A stretch of 64,000 nt of DNA from an uncultured Eubacteriales bacterium. Its GTDB lineage: Bacteria; Bacillota; Clostridia; Christensenellales; Aristaeellaceae. Below the pieces are notes generated by a model. That model searched no databases and had not been told where the DNA came from. It saw nothing but the letters and a program-made list of their open reading frames with translations. Both the position numbers and the translations under genes were made by a program. Shown in pieces: positions 59,116 through 64,000 of the stretch. Within the stretch, counting starts at the first letter, position 1, and every line of letters begins with the position of its first letter. The stretch covers positions 1 to 64,000 of the forward strand of contig OMZP01000009.1 of NCBI GenBank assembly GCA_900315585.1, read 5' to 3'.

Positions 59116-60828
59116 ATGGCACGCGGACAAAGCGCGGCGCTGGATCGCAAGAAGCTGATGGCGGACCCGATCATGATGACCACCATCGTGCTCCTGATTG
59201 CCTTTCTGACGCTGTTCATACTCTATCCCCTGGCGATCCTGCTGGTGGACAGCCTGTACGGCTCAAACGGCTTGTCCATGGAAACCTTCCGGCGCATTTT
59301 CCAGATGCACACGTTCAGGAGGGCCATCACGAACACGTTGAAGGTGGGCTTCGTGGTGGGCATCCTGTCCACGCTGATCGGACTGCTGTTTGCCTATGTG
59401 GAGGTCTATGTGCGGATGCGCAAGGCCGTGGGCGGGCTGTTCAAGGTGGTATCCATGCTGCCCGTGGTTTCGCCGCCCTTCGTGCTTTCCCTTTCCATGA
59501 TCATGCTCTTCGGCACATCGGGCCTGATTACCCGCTTCCTGTTGGGCATTCCCCGCAACAACGTCTACGGCTACTGGGGCATCGTCGTCGTGCAGACGCT
59601 GACGTTCTTCCCGGTGTGCTACATGATGTTGAAGGGCCTGCTCAAGAACATCGACCCCTCCATGGAGGAGGCCTCCCGGGACATGGGCGCGAGCCGCTGG
59701 AAGGTGTTCACCACGGTGACGCTGCCGCTGCTGCTCCCGGGCCTGGGCAACGCCTTCCTGGTGACCTTCATCGAGTCCATCGCAGACTTCGCCAACCCCA
59801 TGATCATCGGCGGCAGCTATGACACGCTGGCCACCACCATCTATCTGCAGATCACCGGCGCCATGGACAAGCAGGGCGCGGCGGCCATGGCCGTGGTGCT
59901 GCTGTGCATCACGCTGGCGATGTTCGCGGTGCAGAAGTACTACCTGGAGCGCAAGACGGCGGCCACCCTCACCGGCAAGGCCAGCCGCGCCAGGATGCTC
60001 ATCGAGGACAAGTCCGTCACCATCCCGCTGACGGTGCTCTGCTCCCTGGCGGCCATCTTCGTCATCATGATGTACATTTGCGTGCCCATCGGCGCGCTGT
60101 TCCCCGCCTGGGGCTACAGGTTCACGCCGCTGACCTTCAAGTGGTTCCAGCAGGTGTTCACCAAGTACCGCGGCTTCCAGGCCTTCCGCGACTCCTTCGT
60201 GCTGTCGCTGATCGCCTCGCCCATCACGGCGCTTCTGTCCATGATCATCAGCTATCTGGTGGTCAAGCGCAGGTTCAGGGCCAAGGGCTTCATCGAGGCG
60301 GTGTCCATCCTGGCCATGGCGGTTCCCGGCACGGTGCTGGGCGTGGGCTATATCCGCGGCTTCGCCAACGGCCTGTTCCACACCGGCGTGTTGAGCGGCA
60401 TCTACGGCACGGGGTTGATCCTGATCATCGTGTTCGTGGTGCGCTCGCTGCCCACGGGCACCCGCAGCGGCATCTCCGCCCTGCGGCAGATCGACAAGTC
60501 CATTGAGGAATCGGCCTATGACATGGGCGCGGACAGCCTGAAGGTGTTCACCTCGGTGACGCTGCCCTTGATTAAAGATTCCTTCCTTTCCGGCCTGGTG
60601 ACGGCGTTCGTCCGCTCCATCACGGCCATCTCCGCCATCATCCTGCTGGTGACGCCCAGCTACCTGCTGATCACCGTGCAGATCAACGAATTCGCGGAGA
60701 AGGGCGCCTACAGCATCGCCTGCGCCTTCGCCAGCATACTGATCCTGATCACCTACGGCGCGGTGCTGCTGATGAACTTCGTCATCAAGCACTTCGGAAC
60801 GAGCAAAAAGATTAAGGAGGCTGAATGA
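59116..60828 (+). CDS. ABC transporter permease 2, two fused membrane domains
   Basis: 570 aa; ATG 59116, 9 nt after AAGGAG. Two BPD_transp_1 halves (about 20-290 and 305-560), about twelve transmembrane segments. EAA loops are IDPSMEEASRDMGASRWKVFTTVTLP and IDKSIEESAYDMGADSLKVFTSVTLP. Same FbpB-like architecture as permease 1 but only distantly similar in sequence, so the two systems are not a recent duplication. Its stop overlaps the ATPase start. Confidence 0.92.
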   Translation: MARGQSAALDRKKLMADPIMMTTIVLLIAFLTLFILYPLAILLVDSLYGSNGLSMETFRRIFQMHTFRRAITNTLKVGFVVGILSTLIGLLFAYVEVYVRMRKAVGGLFKVVSMLPVVSPPFVLSLSMIMLFGTSGLITRFLLGIPRNNVYGYWGIVVVQTLTFFPVCYMMLKGLLKNIDPSMEEASRDMGASRWKVFTTVTLPLLLPGLGNAFLVTFIESIADFANPMIIGGSYDTLATTIYLQITGAMDKQGAAAMAVVLLCITLAMFAVQKYYLERKTAATLTGKASRARMLIEDKSVTIPLTVLCSLAAIFVIMMYICVPIGALFPAWGYRFTPLTFKWFQQVFTKYRGFQAFRDSFVLSLIASPITALLSMIISYLVVKRRFRAKGFIEAVSILAMAVPGTVLGVGYIRGFANGLFHTGVLSGIYGTGLILIIVFVVRSLPTGTRSGISALRQIDKSIEESAYDMGADSLKVFTSVTLPLIKDSFLSGLVTAFVRSITAISAIILLVTPSYLLITVQINEFAEKGAYSIACAFASILILITYGAVLLMNFVIKHFGTSKKIKEAE

Positions 60829-61919
60829 TCATGGCCGATCTGCGCGTCAAACAGCCCAAGGGCGTTAAACTGGACCACATCTCCAAGATCTACAAGGACC
60901 CCAAGACCGGCAAGGACTTCTACGCCGTTCACGACGTGGACCTGACCATCGAGCCGGGCACCTTCGTGACGCTGCTGGGCCCCTCCGGCTGCGGCAAGAC
61001 CACCACCCTGCGCATGATCGCGGGCTTCGAGAGCCCCGACGAGGGCGAGATCTACCTGGGCGGCGAGCCCATCAACGCCCTCACCCCCAACAAGCGGGAC
61101 ACCGCCATGGTGTTCCAGAGCTACGCCCTGTTTCCGCACTACAACGTGTTTGACAACGTTGCCTACGGCCTGCGGCTGCGCAAGGTGGACAAGGAGGAGA
61201 TCAAGCGGCGGGTGACGGACATCCTGGCCCTGGTCGAACTCTCCGGCATGGAGCAGCGCATGACCAACCAGCTCTCCGGCGGCCAGCAGCAGCGGGTGGC
61301 CCTGGCCCGCGCATTGGTGGTGGAGCCGGGCGTGCTGCTCTTCGACGAGCCGCTCTCCAACCTGGACGCCAAGCTGCGCGTGCAGATGCGCACGGAGATC
61401 CGCCGCATCCAGCAGGCGCTGGGCATCACCGCCATCTATGTGACCCACGACCAGTCCGAGGCCATGTCCATCTCCGACAACATCATCCTGATGAAGGGCG
61501 GCGTGATCGCCCAGATGGGCTCGCCCACGGAGATCTACTATCGCCCCAACAGCGAGTTCGTGGCCGACTTCATCGGCGAGTGCAACTTCCTGAAGGGCCC
61601 CATCTCCGACGTCAGCATGGGCGAGGCCTGCGTGAACGTGGGCGGCGTGGACGTGCCTGTGGCCACCGACAAGTCTGTGAGGGTGGGGGATCCCGGCGAG
61701 ATCGTGCTGCGCCCGGAGGCCATCGCCATCGCGGACACCGGCCTTCTGCCCTGCAAGGTGGAGCTCAGCTGCTTCATGGGTTCCTACCAGAACTACCACG
61801 TGCGCGTGGGGGACACCCTGGTGAAGATCACCGACAACTGCCCCATCAACAAAAAGATCTTCCATGTGGGCGACAATGCCTATATCTCCTTCGACAAGAA
61901 CTGCGCGCATTTGCTGTAG
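60825..61919 (+). CDS. ABC transporter ATP-binding protein 2
   Basis: 364 aa from ATG 60825, which overlaps the permease stop (ATGA) 4 nt after AAGGAGG; the in-frame ATG at 60831 (10 nt) is an equal alternative. Walker A GPSGCGKTTT, signature [10 protein letters not shown], Walker [14 protein letters not shown] and H-loop VTHDQSEA are intact; a TOBE-type C-terminal domain (about 250-364) follows. Gene order here is binding protein-permease-ATPase, whereas the first system is binding protein-ATPase-permease. Confidence 0.92.
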   Translation: MIMADLRVKQPKGVKLDHISKIYKDPKTGKDFYAVHDVDLTIEPGTFVTLLGPSGCGKTTTLRMIAGFESPDEGEIYLGGEPINALTPNKRDTAMVFQSYALFPHYNVFDNVAYGLRLRKVDKEEIKRRVTDILALVELSGMEQRMTNQLSGGQQQRVALARALVVEPGVLLFDEPLSNLDAKLRVQMRTEIRRIQQALGITAIYVTHDQSEAMSISDNIILMKGGVIAQMGSPTEIYYRPNSEFVADFIGECNFLKGPISDVSMGEACVNVGGVDVPVATDKSVRVGDPGEIVLRPEAIAIADTGLLPCKVELSCFMGSYQNYHVRVGDTLVKITDNCPINKKIFHVGDNAYISFDKNCAHLL

Positions 61920-61926
61920 ACGATTG

Positions 61927-61967
61927 GGCGCAACTGCCGTTTTTTGGCAGCTGCGCCATTGTCTTTT
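61927..61967 (+). terminator. Terminator of the second ABC importer
   Basis: GGCGCAACTGCC / GGCAGCTGCGCC (one mismatch) with a T-rich loop, followed by ATTGTCTTTT. Confidence 0.75.
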
Positions 61968-61987
61968 GACGGTTGTCATGCTATAAA
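61959..61987 (+). promoter_or_regulatory. Candidate promoter of the zinc-ribbon gene at 62005
   Basis: TTGTCT (61959-61964), 17 bp spacer, TATAAA (61982-61987), overlapping the tail of the preceding terminator. Confidence 0.5.
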
Positions 61988-62004
61988 AGGTTGGGTGAGA
62001 CTGT

Positions 62005-62595
62005 ATGGGCATTTATGACAGGGATTGGTATAAGGAAGCCTATAAGCAGAAGGAAGAAAAGTATGGCTCTGACTTCTCATCCAACGGGAAGAAGCAGAGC
62101 ACTTCGGCGCGGCAGGAGCGCCCCAGGCAGAAGACCGAAGACAAACAGAGCGGACGGACTTCGGAGAAGGAACAAGCCCGTTTCACCGGGAGCAGCGGCG
62201 CATCTTCCCAGCAAAATCAGAGCGCGAATCACGGCTTTGCTTTTTCAGTATTCCCAAACAACCCCATTCCCGCGCCTTTCGGGGACGATCTCAGCGATCG
62301 GAATAATATCATCGGTCTGGGAATTTGTCCCCAGTGCTTTGGCATGTTCCGCATTCGCACGCCAAAGTATGCCCTCTTTGAGTACAGCTACTCATGTCCG
62401 AACTGTGGCACGCGCATTACTGTCAAGAGTGACAGGCAAAAGCCCAAGGGAAGCAGGATTGCAAAACGCATCTTTTATGGAATTGGGATTGTGTGCATCT
62501 GCCTGATTGTATTTGTCTTTGCCCTCGGCTTTCTGGTCAAGATGTTTCCAGAAGTACAGGAGTGGGTGAGGAATCTGCTTGATTCCATATCGTGA
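62005..62595 (+). CDS. Small zinc-ribbon, C-terminally anchored membrane protein
   Basis: 196 aa; ATG 62005 with only GGGTGAG upstream. The N terminus MGIYDRDWYKEAYKQKEEKY is a charged start seen in several bacterial zinc-ribbon or membrane proteins, followed by a disordered Ser/Gln/Lys-rich stretch (25-80), a zinc ribbon (CPQC at about 109 and CPNC at about 132) and one C-terminal transmembrane helix (about 154-178). Base composition is clearly lower in GC than the neighbours and codon use is more mixed, suggesting acquisition or weak selection. Function not recognised. Confidence 0.7.
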   Translation: MGIYDRDWYKEAYKQKEEKYGSDFSSNGKKQSTSARQERPRQKTEDKQSGRTSEKEQARFTGSSGASSQQNQSANHGFAFSVFPNNPIPAPFGDDLSDRNNIIGLGICPQCFGMFRIRTPKYALFEYSYSCPNCGTRITVKSDRQKPKGSRIAKRIFYGIGIVCICLIVFVFALGFLVKMFPEVQEWVRNLLDSIS

Positions 62596-62606
62596 CGCAA
62601 ATCCAA

Positions 62607-62771
62607 AAGGCCTTCCCCTATGTGGAAGGTGGCACGGCGCAGCCGTGACGAAAGAGGTCTTGGTCGATATACTTCGCGCCTCTGTTGCGATAAAGGCGCG
62701 AAGCCATCGGCAAAGACCTCATCCGTCTCGTCGCTACGCTCCGATCCACCTTCCCCAAAGGGGAAGGCTTT
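62607..62771. repeat. CCTTCCCC palindromic element, full copy
   Basis: Left AAGGCCTTCCCCTATGTGGAAGG with GTGGCACGGCGCAGCCGTGACG, right inverse with GACCTCATCCGTC and CCTTCCCCAAAGGGGAAGGC. It forms one long hairpin between convergent genes and ends against the ABC-F stop codon. Confidence 0.85.
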
Positions 62772-62773
62772 CT

Positions 62774-64000
62774 CTATCCCTCCGCCACGGCTTCGCTCAG
62801 TTCCTCCCACAGCTCGTACAGCCCGTCCAGCCTTTCCTGGGATTCCCGGTGCTCCCGGGCGACGCGGGTGGATTCCTCCGGGTTGGCGTACACCTCCGGC
62901 AGGCCCATCTGCGCCTCCAGGTCGGAGATCCGCTGCTCCGTGGCGGCGATGTCGGCCTCGGTCTGCTTCAATCTCTGTTGAAGGGCCTTCGCGCTCTCCT
63001 TCGCCAGCCGCGCCCGGCGCTTTTCCTTGTCCTGCTGGGTCTTCGTCATGCCGGAGAGGGCGGCTTCCTCCTCGCCGGCCTCCAGGATACGCTTTTTCTC
63101 CAGGTAGTCATCGTAGTTGCCCAGATACTCCACCGCGCCCTCCGGGCTCATCTCGATGACCTTCGTGGCCACCTTGTTGATGAAGTAGCGGTCGTGGCTG
63201 ACGGTGAGCAGCGTGCCCTCGAAGTCCTCCAGCGCGCCCTCCAGCACCTCCCGGCTGTCCATATCCAGGTGGTTCGTGGGCTCGTCCAGCAGCAGCAGGT
63301 TGTCCTGTTTCAGCATCAGCTTCGCCAGGGCCACGCGGCCGCGCTCACCGCCGGAGAGGGTGCCCACCGGCTGGAACACGTCGTCCCCGGTCAGCAGGAA
63401 CAGCGCCAGCACGCCCCGCACACGGTCCATTTCCAGCCGCGGGAAGTCGTCCCAGATCTCGTTCAGCACGTCCTTCTCCGGGTGCAGCTGGGCCTGCTGC
63501 TGGTCGTAGTAGCCAAGGTCCACGTTGCTGCCGAAGGCCACCGTGCCCTGGTCCGCGGCCAGTTTGCCCGCGATGATGTTGAGCAGCGTGGACTTGCCCA
63601 CGCCGTTGGGCCCGATGATGGCCACCCGGTCCCCAGCCCGCAGGTGCAGGTTCAAATGCTCGAACAGCGTGCGCCCCTCGAAGCCCTTTTTCAGATCCTT
63701 CACCAGCAGCACGTCGTCGCCGGTGCGCCGCCTCGCCGTGAAGTTGAAGCGCACCTTCTGCTCGCTGACGGGCTTTTCCAGCCGCTCCAGCTTTTCCAAT
63801 CGCTTCTCCCGGCTCTCGGCAGCCTTGATGGATTTCTCCCGGTTGTACATGCGATAGCGGGCGATGATGGCCTCCTGCCGGGCGATCTCCGCCTGTTGCA
63901 GCTTGTATTCCTTCAACTGCCTTTCCAGGTTGGCCTGCCGCTGCACGGCGAAGCGGTCGTAGTTGCCCGCGTACTGGGTGAGCCGCTTCATGGAGAGCTC
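62774..64000 (-). CDS. ABC-F family ATPase, C-terminal part (N terminus beyond the window)
   Basis: At least 408 residues are visible; the frame is open to the right edge (ELSMKRLTQYAGNY), so the first ATPase domain lies outside. Visible parts: the inter-domain linker helices (QLKEYKLQQAEIARQEAIIARYR), second ATPase domain with Walker A GPNGVGKST, signature TLSGGERGRVALAKL, Walker B LLLLDEPTNHLDM and VSHDRYF, and a C-terminal coiled coil (about 305-408). No membrane domain, as in ABC-F proteins, which act on ribosomes as translation factors or antibiotic-resistance proteins. Subgroup (EttA, Uup, YfmR-like or resistance type) cannot be decided from this half. Confidence 0.9.
   Translation of the reverse strand, partial: ELSMKRLTQYAGNYDRFAVQRQANLERQLKEYKLQQAEIARQEAIIARYRMYNREKSIKAAESREKRLEKLERLEKPVSEQKVRFNFTARRRTGDDVLLVKDLKKGFEGRTLFEHLNLHLRAGDRVAIIGPNGVGKSTLLNIIAGKLAADQGTVAFGSNVDLGYYDQQQAQLHPEKDVLNEIWDDFPRLEMDRVRGVLALFLLTGDDVFQPVGTLSGGERGRVALAKLMLKQDNLLLLDEPTNHLDMDSREVLEGALEDFEGTLLTVSHDRYFINKVATKVIEMSPEGAVEYLGNYDDYLEKKRILEAGEEEAALSGMTKTQQDKEKRRARLAKESAKALQQRLKQTEADIAATEQRISDLEAQMGLPEVYANPEESTRVAREHRESQERLDGLYELWEELSEAVAEG

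Overview
The window reads as a chromosomal segment of a high-GC, spore-forming member of the Clostridia, probably a gut or anaerobic-digester lineage. The lineage evidence is an intact SigK-type sporulation sigma factor (43640-44332), a SPOCS/DUF3794 spore-envelope protein (25966-27465), a CtsR operator in front of clpB, SAM-I and THF riboswitches, ECF vitamin-transporter S components, a YlbF-family protein and RNase J. No rRNA, phage, transposase, CRISPR array or plasmid gene is visible. Genus cannot be fixed from sequence alone.

Layout. 1-1886: a SAM-I riboswitch leaving the window to the left, a zinc-dependent phospholipase C-like gene and a five-tRNA operon (Leu, Gly, Gly, Gly, Lys) with a duplicated tRNA-Lys 3' end. 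1887-9297: a glycan-degradation block (GH2 enzyme, parallel beta-helix protein, GH127 beta-L-arabinofuranosidase) interrupted by an E2-like acyltransferase on the other strand. 9463-14779: a REC-GGDEF-EAL-GGDEF protein, an ECF S component divergent from a short MocR-like regulator, and a LacI-like regulator. 14828-21178: murI, clpB, an acetyltransferase and a DEAD-box helicase. 21485-25543: the threonine branch, hom-asd divergent from thrC. 25966-31183: spore protein, folT-folC under a THF riboswitch, and a zinc-ribbon membrane protein. 31344-34220: small membrane protein, iscS-like desulfurase and thiI. 34493-46609: MrfA-type helicase, a Cys-rich repeat secreted protein, trxA, RNase J, ylbF, mltG, sigK, a DprA-like protein and dapA. 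46676-53191: a minus-strand run alkD-mazG-GNAT-GNAT leading into dapA, then a HAD phosphatase, a left-handed beta-helix protein and an ECF sigma/DUF4179 pair. 53352-61919: two adjacent iron/phosphonate-type ABC importers with fused permeases. 62005-64000: a lower-GC zinc-ribbon membrane protein and the C-terminal part of an ABC-F ATPase.

Regulation is unusually readable. Many genes carry near-consensus -35/-10 pairs with 17-bp spacing. Two riboswitches (SAM-I at 178-326, THF at 29502-29657) can be drawn with aptamer, antiterminator and terminator. clpB has a CtsR box and the ECF sigma gene an ECF-type promoter. Several starts (hom GTG, rnj TTG, zinc-ribbon TTG, DUF6106 TTG, Cys-rich GTG) are decided by ribosome-binding-site position.

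Intergenic space is filled by at least five families of short palindromic or inverted repeats, one of which (about 130-150 bp, three copies) looks like a MITE. No obviously new multi-gene defence or biosynthetic system was found. The best candidates for follow-up are the THF riboswitch whose L3 loop also supplies the antiterminator strand, the tRNA-Lys tail element, the short MocR lacking its PLP lysine beside an ECF S component, and the paired ABC importers of unknown substrate.
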